Positions 1-5,721 of a stretch of 5,791 nucleotides of DNA are shown piece after piece. Positions within the stretch are counted from its first letter, which is position 1, and the number at the start of each line of letters is the position of its first letter. The stretch is from an uncultured Intrasporangium sp. (GTDB lineage: Bacteria > Actinomycetota > Actinomycetes > Actinomycetales > Dermatophilaceae). Location: NCBI GenBank assembly GCA_937873285.1, contig CALMNV010000147.1, forward strand, positions 1 through 5,791. The letters are read 5' to 3'. Under the pieces are notes generated by a model. It was not told the DNA's origin, made no database searches, and saw only the letters and a list, made by a program, of their open reading frames with translations. The translations under genes and the position numbers were made by a program.

Positions 1-1
1 C

Positions 2-742
2 GGCCCCGACGCGCCGCACGCCCGGGTCCTCGCCGTCGACGTCACCGAGCGCCCGGAGCAGCTCGACGCGCGAGTCGAGTGGCTGCGCTCGCCGGGGGGC
101 GCCGCGCTCCCGGCCGGTCTGCGCGACCTCGACGACGCGCTGGTCGTGGCGCACGAGTGGCTCGACGTCGTGCCGTGCACCATCGCCGAGGTCGATGGTG
201 ACGGCGTGCTCCGCGAGGTGCTCGCCGACCCCCGCTCCGGCGCCGAGCTCCTCGGCCCGGCCGTCGAGGAGGGCGACCGCGAATGGGCCCGGCGACACTG
301 GCCGGCGCACCGGCCCGGCGCGCGGGTCGAGATCGGGCGGGCCCGGGACGAGGCCTGGTCCGACCTCGTCGACCGGGTCCGCACCGGCGTCCTCGTCGCC
401 GTGGACTACGGGCACATCCGCGCCAGCCGTCCCGCCAACGGCACGCTCACGGCATACCGACGTGGCCGCCAGACCCGACCGGTCCCGGACGGCAGCTGCG
501 ACCTCACCGCCCACGTGGCGGTGGACTCGCTCGAGCACGACGCGCTGGTCCGGCAGCGTGACGCGTTGCGGGGGCTCGGAGCCACCGGGAGGGTGCCCGA
601 CGTCGCGGTGGCACGACGCGACCCGGCCGGCTACCTGCTGGCGCTGGCGCAGGCGAGTCGGGAGGCACGGCTGCTCGAGCCCGACGGATACGGCGGGTTC
701 TGGTGGGTGATCAAGAGGGTGCCGCCGGCGGCTATAGCCTGA
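2..742 (+). CDS. SAM-dependent methyltransferase, MidA/NDUFAF7 family (5'-truncated by window edge)
   Basis: The reading frame is open from the first bases of the window to the TGA at 740-742, so the N-terminal part, which should hold the glycine-rich SAM-binding motif, lies outside. The visible 246 residues match the C-terminal half of the PF02636 (MidA/NDUFAF7) family. AHEWLDVVP at visible residues 50-58 is in the place of the usual (G/A)NE-hydrophobic-LDALP motif, with His instead of Asn. DYGH is at 135-138, GTLTAY at 147-152 and DLTAHV at 167-172, and the protein ends [10 protein letters not shown]. Family knowledge: the mitochondrial member symmetrically dimethylates an arginine of complex I subunit NDUFS2. 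Bacterial members are little studied. The stop overlaps the next ATG by one base (TGATG). A NuoD-like gene two places downstream supports a respiratory-chain protein as substrate, but that is inference. The family call is fairly secure; the substrate is not known. Confidence 0.85.
   Translation, partial: GPDAPHARVLAVDVTERPEQLDARVEWLRSPGGAALPAGLRDLDDALVVAHEWLDVVPCTIAEVDGDGVLREVLADPRSGAELLGPAVEEGDREWARRHWPAHRPGARVEIGRARDEAWSDLVDRVRTGVLVAVDYGHIRASRPANGTLTAYRRGRQTRPVPDGSCDLTAHVAVDSLEHDALVRQRDALRGLGATGRVPDVAVARRDPAGYLLALAQASREARLLEPDGYGGFWWVIKRVPPAAIA
733..740 (+). promoter_or_regulatory. Possible -10 element for leaderless copC-like mRNA
   Basis: TATAGCCT is one of the most AT-rich spots in the left half and contains TANNNT (TAGCCT, 735-740) ending 7 nt before the ATG at 748. 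That is about the spacing of actinobacterial leaderless promoters. The downstream gene has no usable Shine-Dalgarno sequence. No -35 box is recognisable, and the site lies in the last codons of the upstream gene, so plain translational coupling through TGATG is the alternative. Confidence 0.3.
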
Positions 743-1275
743 TGGGCATGCGCCGGCTCCTGCCGCTGTTGCTTGCCGTCGGGCTTGTCGTGGCGTTTCC
801 CGCACTCGCCGCTGCGCACGACGCCGTCGAGAAGACCAGCCCCGACGACGGCGCCGCGGTGGGGCTCCTGCCAGCCGCGGTGGCGATCACCTTCACCGAG
901 CCGCCGACGGCACGGGGCGCGCAGGTGCGCGTCATCGGCCCGGGCGGGGACGTCGTCACCGGCGCCCCCACCGTCGAGGGTCGCACGCTGAGCCAGCCGC
1001 TCGGGGGGCGGGCGCCAGCGGGCCGCTACACCGTGGCCTACCTGGTGACCTCGTCCGACGGCCACCCCGTCTCCGGGCGGTTCACCTTCAGCGCAGCCGT
1101 GGGCCTCGATGGCTCGACGGCGTCGGTGCACGCCACCGTGCCCGTCCCCCAGCAGGAGCTGCCGGACGTCACCGCTGCCGCGAAGTCCCAGTTCGTGCCG
1201 ATCATCCTCACCGTCGCCAGTGCCCTCGTGCTCGTCGCCCTCACGGTCGTCCTCGTGCTGCGCAGCAGACGCTGA
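742..1275 (+). CDS. CopC-domain copper-binding protein, secreted and membrane-anchored
   Basis: A 177-residue protein with an N-terminal signal peptide (basic MGMRR, hydrophobic 6-22, AAA cleavage site at 23-25). The mature form would begin with His26. It has one CopC/YcnJ-type beta-sandwich domain (about 26-120), then a linker, a single transmembrane helix (about 153-173) and a basic RSRR stop-transfer end. The mature N-terminal His and the D106-G-H108 motif are the expected Cu(II) ligands of CopC proteins. I see no Met-rich Cu(I) site. It should sit outside the membrane, binding or delivering copper. There is no CopD membrane domain fused to it, and none is visible nearby. ATG 742 overlaps the preceding stop; ATG 748 is an equally good start. 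Neither has a Shine-Dalgarno sequence at normal distance, and an AT-rich TATAGCCT lies just upstream. Longer in-frame starts such as 703 would put polar residues before the signal peptide. Confidence 0.85.
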   Translation: MGMRRLLPLLLAVGLVVAFPALAAAHDAVEKTSPDDGAAVGLLPAAVAITFTEPPTARGAQVRVIGPGGDVVTGAPTVEGRTLSQPLGGRAPAGRYTVAYLVTSSDGHPVSGRFTFSAAVGLDGSTASVHATVPVPQQELPDVTAAAKSQFVPIILTVASALVLVALTVVLVLRSRR

Positions 1276-1318
1276 GCGGTGGCTCGAGCGGCCGCTCCGG
1301 CGAAGGCTCGCGGGCACG

Positions 1319-1324
1319 GCATAC
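1319..1324 (+). promoter_or_regulatory. Possible -10 element before nuoD2
   Basis: In the 56-bp gap between the CopC-type gene and nuoD2, the string GCATACT is AT-rich against a GC-rich background. CATACT (1319-1324 plus the next base) resembles a TATACT -10 box placed about 7 nt before the ATG at 1332, which would give a nearly leaderless transcript. No Shine-Dalgarno sequence precedes this ATG at normal distance. No convincing -35 box is seen. The site is also one of five GGCATAC copies in the window, so its meaning is ambiguous. Confidence 0.3.
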
Positions 1325-1331
1325 TCGGTCC

Positions 1332-2513
1332 ATGACCGGGACCGGCGAGCTGGGTGAGCCGCGCGCGGTGACCGTCGGGCTCGGCGCCGGGGGGCTCGCG
1401 ACCGCCGACATGGTGCTCAACATCGGCCCGCAGCACCCGGCCACCCACGGCGTGCTGCGCCTGCGCATCGTCGTCGACGGCGAGCGGATCGTCACCGCCG
1501 AGCCGGTCGTCGGCTACATGCATCGCGGCGCCGAGAAGCTGTTCGAGGTGCGCGACTACCGGCAGATCCTCGTGCTCGCCAACCGGCACGACTGGCTCTC
1601 GGCCTTCTCCAACGAGCTCGGGGTGGTGCTCGGCGTCGAGCAGCTGCTCGGCATGGAGGTCCCGGTGCGCGCGGTGTGGGCCCGCACCCTGCTCGCCGAG
1701 CTGAACCGGGTGCTCAACCACCTGATGTTCCTCGGCTCCTACCCGCTCGAGCTCGGCGCGATCACCCCCGTCTTCCATGCCTTCCGCGAGCGGGAGGAGC
1801 TGCAGGCGGTCATGGAAGAGGCGTCCGGCGGCCGGATGCACTACATGTTCAACCGGGTCGGCGGCCTCAAGGAGGACCTTCCGGCCGGGTGGCTGGGACG
1901 GGCGGCGGCGGCCGTCACGGGCGTGCGCCGACGGCTGCCCGACCTCGAGCGGCTGCTCGTCGGCAACGAGATCCTCGAGGCCCGCACGCGCGGGGTGGGG
2001 GTGCTCGCTCCGCAGACCGTGGCGGCATACGGCGTCTCGGGGCCCATCGCCCGGGCGAGCGGGGTCGACCTCGACCTGCGGCGCGACGCCCCGTATCTCG
2101 CCTACGCCGAGCTCTTCGGCCCGGGCGGTCCCGGACGGGTGGTGACGCGGACGGCCGGAGACTGCCTGGCGCGGCTGGAGGTGCTCCTGGAGCAGGTCCA
2201 CGTCAGCCTCGACCTCGCCGAGGCCGCGCTCGACCGCCTGGGGTCGCTGCCCGCCGGGCCGGTCAACGTGCGGCTGCCCAAGGTGCTCAAGGTGCCCGAG
2301 GGTGAGATCTACTCGGCCACCGAGAACCCGCTCGGGCTCAACGGCTACTTCCTCGTCAGCCGAGGCGAGAAGACCCCGTGGCGGCTCAAGCTGCGCTCGG
2401 CGTCGTTCAACAACATCTCCGTGCTGGCGCAGATGCTCCCGGGGCAGCTCCTGGCCGACATGGTCGCCATCCTCGGGTCGATGTTCTTCGTGGTGGGCGA
2501 CGTGGACAAGTGA
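1332..2513 (+). CDS. nuoD2: NADH-quinone oxidoreductase subunit D-like protein (NuoD2 type, stand-alone)
   Basis: A 393-residue member of the complex I 49-kDa/NuoD family, close in wording to the second NuoD of streptomycetes. Motifs in order: [14 protein letters not shown] at 30-43, [10 protein letters not shown] at 61-70, SNE at 93-95, LNRVLNHL at 124-131, GAITP at 142-146, [13 protein letters not shown] further on, and a C-terminus of GDVDK where canonical NuoD has GEVDR. In complex I this subunit lines the quinone pocket and contacts Fe-S cluster N2 on NuoB. No other nuo gene is adjacent. Aligned with bovine 49-kDa numbering (constant offset of 20), His59 is kept as H39 and Arg85 as R65, but Tyr108 is W88 and Asp160 is E140. 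It may be a paralogous subunit used with the main Nuo operon or have a separate role. ATG 1332 gives a 25-residue N-terminal extension before the conserved part. GTG 2510 of the next gene overlaps its stop. Confidence 0.9.
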   Translation: MTGTGELGEPRAVTVGLGAGGLATADMVLNIGPQHPATHGVLRLRIVVDGERIVTAEPVVGYMHRGAEKLFEVRDYRQILVLANRHDWLSAFSNELGVVLGVEQLLGMEVPVRAVWARTLLAELNRVLNHLMFLGSYPLELGAITPVFHAFREREELQAVMEEASGGRMHYMFNRVGGLKEDLPAGWLGRAAAAVTGVRRRLPDLERLLVGNEILEARTRGVGVLAPQTVAAYGVSGPIARASGVDLDLRRDAPYLAYAELFGPGGPGRVVTRTAGDCLARLEVLLEQVHVSLDLAEAALDRLGSLPAGPVNVRLPKVLKVPEGEIYSATENPLGLNGYFLVSRGEKTPWRLKLRSASFNNISVLAQMLPGQLLADMVAILGSMFFVVGDVDK

Positions 2514-2746
2514 GCCGGCGAGACGGACGCGAGACTCGTCGTCTCGGGCGACCGGGCGTGCTGCGCGGCGTGGCCGTCGTGGGCATCACCGCCGCGGTGA
2601 CCCTCGCCGCAGCCTGCTCCGAGGAGGACACCGTCGACACCATCCCCCCGCCTCGGCCGGGGCGCACGGCGCCGGCTCAGCCGCTCGGCCCGCTCCCGCC
2701 GACGACCAGCAGCATCGACGCCACCAGCGCCGGAACCTCCCCGTAG
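2510..2746 (+). CDS. Small Pro-rich putative lipoprotein
   Basis: A 78-residue protein starting at GTG 2510, whose GTGA overlaps the nuoD2 stop by 4 nt, which suggests translational coupling. The Arg-rich N-terminus (residues 3-19) is followed by a hydrophobic stretch (20-35) and a lipobox-like LAAAC with the lipidation cysteine at 36. The remaining 42 residues are acidic at first (SEEDTVD) and then low-complexity Pro/Thr/Ser/Ala (P46-P48, P61-P64, TTSS), with no recognisable fold. GTG 2558 is an alternative start that would give a typical short lipoprotein signal (VLRG...AAAC). Neither start has a strong Shine-Dalgarno sequence. The product should be attached to the outer face of the membrane. 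I do not recognise a family. An RR pair at 10-11 could suggest Tat export, but the rest of the Tat motif is poor. Confidence 0.6.
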   Translation: MSRRDGRETRRLGRPGVLRGVAVVGITAAVTLAAACSEEDTVDTIPPPRPGRTAPAQPLGPLPPTTSSIDATSAGTSP

Positions 2747-2823
2747 CCTTCCCGGCACGGCAACGCCGGAGGACCTGGCGGCGATCGTGACAGGGCCGCG
2801 CCCCAATGCGCCGGCAGCGACGC

Positions 2824-3315
2824 TCAGGCCGGCAGTCCGGCCCGGTCGTCGTCGTCGTCCTCGTCGTCGCGGCGGCGCACTCGGCACATCCACTGCACGA
2901 CCATCCCGGCCGCGGCCAACAGCACTGCCACAGCGGCATGGAGCAGGAACGGCCAGATCCTGGCGCGCTGCGACTCGACGTCGGCGTCGGGCAGCAGGAC
3001 GAGCACGTTGGCGACATACCACCCCACGAGCAGCGCGCCGGTCAGTGCGCCCGCCTGCCCGAGGACCAGGGTCCGAGCCGCCCGGAGCGGGCTGACGGAG
3101 TGCCGGTCGACGCCGTCGCGCACCTTCTTGACCTGCCAACCGGCGGCGAGGAGCCCCCCGGCGAGGAAGACCATGACGACCGCCCCGATCCACGAGGGCT
3201 CCTCGACCAGGCGTCCACCCGCGAGCCACCAGCGCAGAGCGAGCCAGCCGAGCAGCGTGGTGAGCACCCCGACAAGGACGAGCGTGGAGGCGCGCACGCC
3301 GGCATGCGGGGTCAT
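2824..3315 (-). CDS. DUF3180 family membrane protein
   Basis: A 163-residue integral membrane protein with four predicted helices (about 11-30, 42-60, 83-107, 121-142), matching the actinobacterial DUF3180 family. Conserved-looking landmarks are PLRAARTLVLGQAGALTGALL (76-96) and VGWYVANVLVLLPD (97-110). A basic RVRRR (145-149) after helix 4 is followed by an acidic run, DDEDDDDD (150-157). Function is unknown. The start ATG 3315 overlaps the folBK stop as ATGA. An upstream in-frame opening reaches 3579 but adds an Arg/Pro/Gly-rich segment that is a shadow of folK, so it was not used. Location as the coupled last gene of the folate unit suggests a role tied to that pathway or simple co-expression. 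The sequence does not tell which. Confidence 0.85.
   Translation of the reverse strand: MTPHAGVRASTLVLVGVLTTLLGWLALRWWLAGGRLVEEPSWIGAVVMVFLAGGLLAAGWQVKKVRDGVDRHSVSPLRAARTLVLGQAGALTGALLVGWYVANVLVLLPDADVESQRARIWPFLLHAAVAVLLAAAGMVVQWMCRVRRRDDEDDDDDRAGLPA
2845..2868 (-). repeat. Trinucleotide repeat encoding the acidic tail of the DUF3180 protein
   Basis: Eight consecutive GAC/GAG triplets when read on the - strand (five GTC, one CTC and two GTC on the + strand) encode DDEDDDDD near the C-terminus. Such a near-perfect triplet run can vary in length by slippage without shifting the frame. Confidence 0.8.
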
Positions 3316-4199
3316 GACGCGCCCCACGTCGGGCCGGGGCGCACGCCCGAGCGGTCCAGGCCCTCGAGCAGCTGAGTCACCGGCCGTATGCCGCCCTCCC
3401 CCGGCGCCACGCGGAGCCGCGCCTTGGGGTCGACCGCCTGCCAGGGAGCAAGGACGAAGGCCCGCTCGGCCGCACGGGGGTGCGGCAGGGTCAGCTTGGG
3501 AGCGGAGCCCTGCACCTCGGTAGCCGTGCCGGGTGTGCCGTACTGGACGAGGTCGAGGTCGAGGGTGCGGGCCTGCCACCGGACCTCCCGGGTGCGCCCG
3601 TGCATCGCCTCGATCCGGTGCAGCTCCTGCAGCAGGTGCGCCGCCGGGATCGTCGTCCGTCCGAGGAGGACGGCATTGAGGTAGGGCGGCTGGCCGGGGC
3701 CGCCCACCGGGTCGGTCTCGACGAGCGGTGAGACGGCGGTGACGGTGAAGCCGGGCAGCGTGCGCAAGGCCGCGACCGCCGCCTCGAGCGTCGCGCGCCG
3801 GTCTCCGAGGTTTGCGCCCAGGGCGACGACGGCCCGAGGCGAGCTCGCTCGTCGCACGTGCACCCGCACGTCCGCGAACGGGTGACCCACTGGAGCGTCG
3901 GGCTTGTGCACGACGACCTCGACCGCATCGACCCGCTCGTGCTCGAGCACGTCGTCGGCGATGAGCTCGGCAAGCCGCTCGATGAGGTCGACGGGCGGGC
4001 CGGCCACCCGCGCCACGACCGCGCCTGCCACGTCCGCGTAGTCGACCGTGGCCGCGAGGTCGTCGCTGCGGCCGGCGTGGGCGAGATCCAGCTCGAGCAC
4101 GACGTCCACGACGAAGACCTGACCGTCGCGCCGCTCGTCAGCGAGGACGCCGTGGTGGCCGAGCGCGCGCACGCCCTCGAGCACGATGCGGTCGGTCAC
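3312..4199 (-). CDS. folBK: Bifunctional dihydroneopterin aldolase / 6-hydroxymethyl-7,8-dihydropterin pyrophosphokinase (FolB-FolK fusion)
   Basis: A 295-residue cytoplasmic fusion enzyme for two consecutive folate steps. The FolB domain (about 1-118) cleaves dihydroneopterin to hydroxymethyldihydropterin. It has GHHGV at 14-18, E22, the VDY motif with Y54, LIE with E74, and the K99-P100 catalytic/binding pair. The FolK domain (about 122-285) transfers pyrophosphate from ATP to that product. It has ALGANLGDR at 126-134, ETDPVGGPGQPPYLNAV at 161-177, GRTR at 201-204, R211, and the Mg-binding pair D214/D216 in RTLDLDL, then LPHPRAAERAFVLAPW. Q209 sits where the HPPK signature usually has Gly/Ala. 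GTG 4199 is chosen because its GTGA overlaps the folP stop and the FolB domain starts right there (TDRIVLEG). An upstream opening to 4337 adds only Arg/Gly-rich shadow sequence. The linker between domains is only a few residues. The stop overlaps the DUF3180 start. Confidence 0.93.
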   Translation of the reverse strand: MTDRIVLEGVRALGHHGVLADERRDGQVFVVDVVLELDLAHAGRSDDLAATVDYADVAGAVVARVAGPPVDLIERLAELIADDVLEHERVDAVEVVVHKPDAPVGHPFADVRVHVRRASSPRAVVALGANLGDRRATLEAAVAALRTLPGFTVTAVSPLVETDPVGGPGQPPYLNAVLLGRTTIPAAHLLQELHRIEAMHGRTREVRWQARTLDLDLVQYGTPGTATEVQGSAPKLTLPHPRAAERAFVLAPWQAVDPKARLRVAPGEGGIRPVTQLLEGLDRSGVRPGPTWGAS

Positions 4200-5149
4200 C
4201 GGCCCACCACGCCCACCCCGGCACCCCCGTCCGCGCGCCCATCCTGCGGGTCCGGCCGCGGTGCGTGCGCGAGCGTGGCGTCGACGACGGCGAGCGCTCG
4301 CACCGTCGAGGCGACATCGTGCACCCGCACGCACCACACTCCGGCCATGGCGGCGAGCACCGAGACGGCCGCCGTCTCCACGTCCCGTTCGGCCGCGGGC
4401 CGCAGCTGCTGCTCATCATCGAGCCGGCCGAGCCGGCCGAGCCGGTCGAGCCGGCCGAGGAAGGTCTTGCGGGAGGCGCCGAGCAGCAGCGGGTGACCGA
4501 GGTCGCGCAGCGCGGGCAGCGCGGCGAGGAGCGCCCAGTTGTGCTCGGCCGTCTTGGCGAAGCCCAGTCCAGGGTCGAGCACGAGGAGGTGCTCGGCGAC
4601 CCCGGCACGCAGCAGCGCGTCGCGGCGGGAGCCCAGCTCACGGCATACGTCGCCGACCACGTCGCCGTAGTGGGCCAGGGACTGCATGGACGTGCTGTGA
4701 CCTCGCCAGTGCATGGCGATGTAGGGCACCCCCGCGCCGGCCACGAACGGCACCATCGCGGCGTCGGCCAGGCCCCCCGAGACGTCGTTGACGAGGGCCG
4801 CCCCCGCCTCGACCGCGGCCCGAGCGACCTGCGCCCGCATCGTGTCGACCGACACCACCGCCCCCGCCGAGGCGAGCGCCGCCACCACCGGCAGCACCCG
4901 TCGCAGCTCCTCCTCGACCGAAGGCCGCTGCGCGCCCGGTCGGGTGGACTCACCCCCGACGTCCACGAGGTCCGCACCGGCCGCGAGCACCTCGCGCCCG
5001 TGCCGGATCGCAGCCTCCGGCTCGAACCACTGGCCGCCGTCGGAGAAGGAGTCCGGGGTGACGTTGACGACGCCCATGACGAGCGTGCGCTCCCGCTGCG
5101 CGAGCAGGTCTGCCGCACCCACGGCCTCGCTCCCCCTGGGCACGCTCAC
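4196..5149 (-). CDS. folP: Dihydropteroate synthase
   Basis: A 317-residue TIM-barrel enzyme that condenses 6-hydroxymethyl-7,8-dihydropterin diphosphate with p-aminobenzoate to dihydropteroate; the family is the target of sulfonamides. Motifs: [11 protein letters not shown] at 29-39, GGESTRPGA at 65-73, VDT with D102, N121-D122, [10 protein letters not shown] at 191-200 with D192, SRK at 226-228 with K228, and RVHDV at 275-279. All expected pterin and PABA/phosphate-site residues are present. GTG 5149 is chosen for the GTGA overlap with the folE stop and a GAGGG Shine-Dalgarno sequence 6 nt upstream (5156-5160); GTG 5143 is a close alternative. Odd points: a 9-bp tandem repeat gives (G/D)RL repeats at about 232-243, just after the SRK motif, and a Gly/Asp-rich tail (about 299-317) extends beyond the usual end. 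The stop overlaps the folBK start. Confidence 0.95.
   Translation of the reverse strand: MSVPRGSEAVGAADLLAQRERTLVMGVVNVTPDSFSDGGQWFEPEAAIRHGREVLAAGADLVDVGGESTRPGAQRPSVEEELRRVLPVVAALASAGAVVSVDTMRAQVARAAVEAGAALVNDVSGGLADAAMVPFVAGAGVPYIAMHWRGHSTSMQSLAHYGDVVGDVCRELGSRRDALLRAGVAEHLLVLDPGLGFAKTAEHNWALLAALPALRDLGHPLLLGASRKTFLGRLDRLGRLGRLDDEQQLRPAAERDVETAAVSVLAAMAGVWCVRVHDVASTVRALAVVDATLAHAPRPDPQDGRADGGAGVGVVGR
4421..4456 (-). repeat. 9-bp tandem repeat inside folP
   Basis: Four head-to-tail copies of GAGCCGGCC on the + strand, the third with one change (GAGCCGGTC), followed by a partial GAG. On the coding strand they add (Gly/Asp)-Arg-Leu triplets to a loop after the SRK motif. Because the unit is a multiple of three, copy-number change keeps the frame. 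Confidence 0.85.
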
Positions 5150-5718
5150 TTGTTGCCCTCGAGCATGAGCGCCATCGCCTCTGCTCGAGTGGCGGGGTCG
5201 CGCAGCTGGCCGCGCACGGCGGAGGTGATCGTGCTGGCGCCCGGCTTGCGGATGCCGCGCATCGACATGCAGAGGTGCTCGGCCTGGATGACGACGATGA
5301 CGCCCTGCACGCCGAGATGCTTGACGAGGGCGTCGGCGATCTGCGAGGTGAGGCGCTCCTGGATCTGCGGGCGACGGGCGAAGACCTCGACGAGGCGGGC
5401 GAGCTTGGACAGCCCCGTCACGCGGCCGTCCAACCCCGGGATGTAGCCGACGTGCGCCACCCCGTGAAAGGGCACGAGGTGGTGCTCGCACGTGCTGTAG
5501 AGCTCGATGTCGCGCACGATGATGAGCTCCTCGTGCTCGATCGCGAAGGACGCGTCGAGGATGCTCTCAGCCGTCATGTCGAGACCGGCGAAGACCTCCG
5601 CGTAGGAGCGCGCCACCCGCTCCGGCGTGCCGGCCAGCCCCTCCCGGTCGGGGTCCTCGCCGACGGCGACGAGCAGCTCACGGACCGCCGCCGCGACCCG
5701 CGGGAGGTCCACCGGCAC
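5146..5718 (-). CDS. folE: GTP cyclohydrolase I (type IA)
   Basis: A 190-residue enzyme that converts GTP to 7,8-dihydroneopterin triphosphate, the first step of folate synthesis; the family forms homodecamers. The full set of family motifs is present: [18 protein letters not shown] at 20-37, [12 protein letters not shown] at 75-86, GYIPG at 91-95, [23 protein letters not shown] at 102-124, and [16 protein letters not shown] at 146-161. The zinc ligands should be C77, H80 and C150, and H79 and H148 match active-site histidines. The start is GTG 5718: it lies 3 nt after the upstream stop and has GAGAGG 9 nt upstream (5728-5733). GTG 5712 is a weaker alternative. The protein is near the usual bacterial length, so nothing is missing. 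The stop overlaps the folP start (GTGA). Confidence 0.96.
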   Translation of the reverse strand: MPVDLPRVAAAVRELLVAVGEDPDREGLAGTPERVARSYAEVFAGLDMTAESILDASFAIEHEELIIVRDIELYSTCEHHLVPFHGVAHVGYIPGLDGRVTGLSKLARLVEVFARRPQIQERLTSQIADALVKHLGVQGVIVVIQAEHLCMSMRGIRKPGASTITSAVRGQLRDPATRAEAMALMLEGNK

Positions 5719-5721
5719 GGC

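Noticed and set aside
703..741. Upstream start at 703 for the CopC-type gene
   Set aside because: It would put 13 mostly polar residues before a well-formed signal peptide and overlap the methyltransferase by 40 nt; ATG 742 or 748 fits better.
1038..2201. 387-codon open frame on the - strand opposite the CopC-type gene and nuoD2
   Set aside because: It is antisense to two well-supported genes, its product is His/Arg/Pro-rich with no recognisable domain, and such frames are common opposite GC-rich coding DNA.
2752..2769. Possible terminator hairpin (CCGGC/GCCGG, 8-nt loop) in the convergent gap 2747-2823
   Set aside because: The stem is only 5 bp with no T-run on either side, and stems of this size arise often by chance in GC-rich DNA.
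2345..3229. 294-codon open frame on the - strand across the convergent gap
   Set aside because: It overlaps the DUF3180 gene in another frame and runs antisense into the lipoprotein and nuoD2; composition is Arg/Gly/Ala shadow-like.
3316..3579. N-terminal extension of the DUF3180 gene up to 3579
   Set aside because: The extra 88 residues are Arg/Pro/Gly-rich shadow of folK, and ATG 3315 gives the ATGA overlap and the expected family N-terminus.
4265..5446. 393-codon open frame on the + strand opposite folP and folE
   Set aside because: The protein is Arg/His/Gly-rich without motifs and lies fully antisense to genes with intact catalytic residues.
5150..5491. N-terminal extension of folP up to 5491
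   Set aside because: It overlaps folE in another frame and reads as low-complexity Arg/Pro/His sequence; GTG 5149 has a Shine-Dalgarno sequence and the 4-nt overlap.
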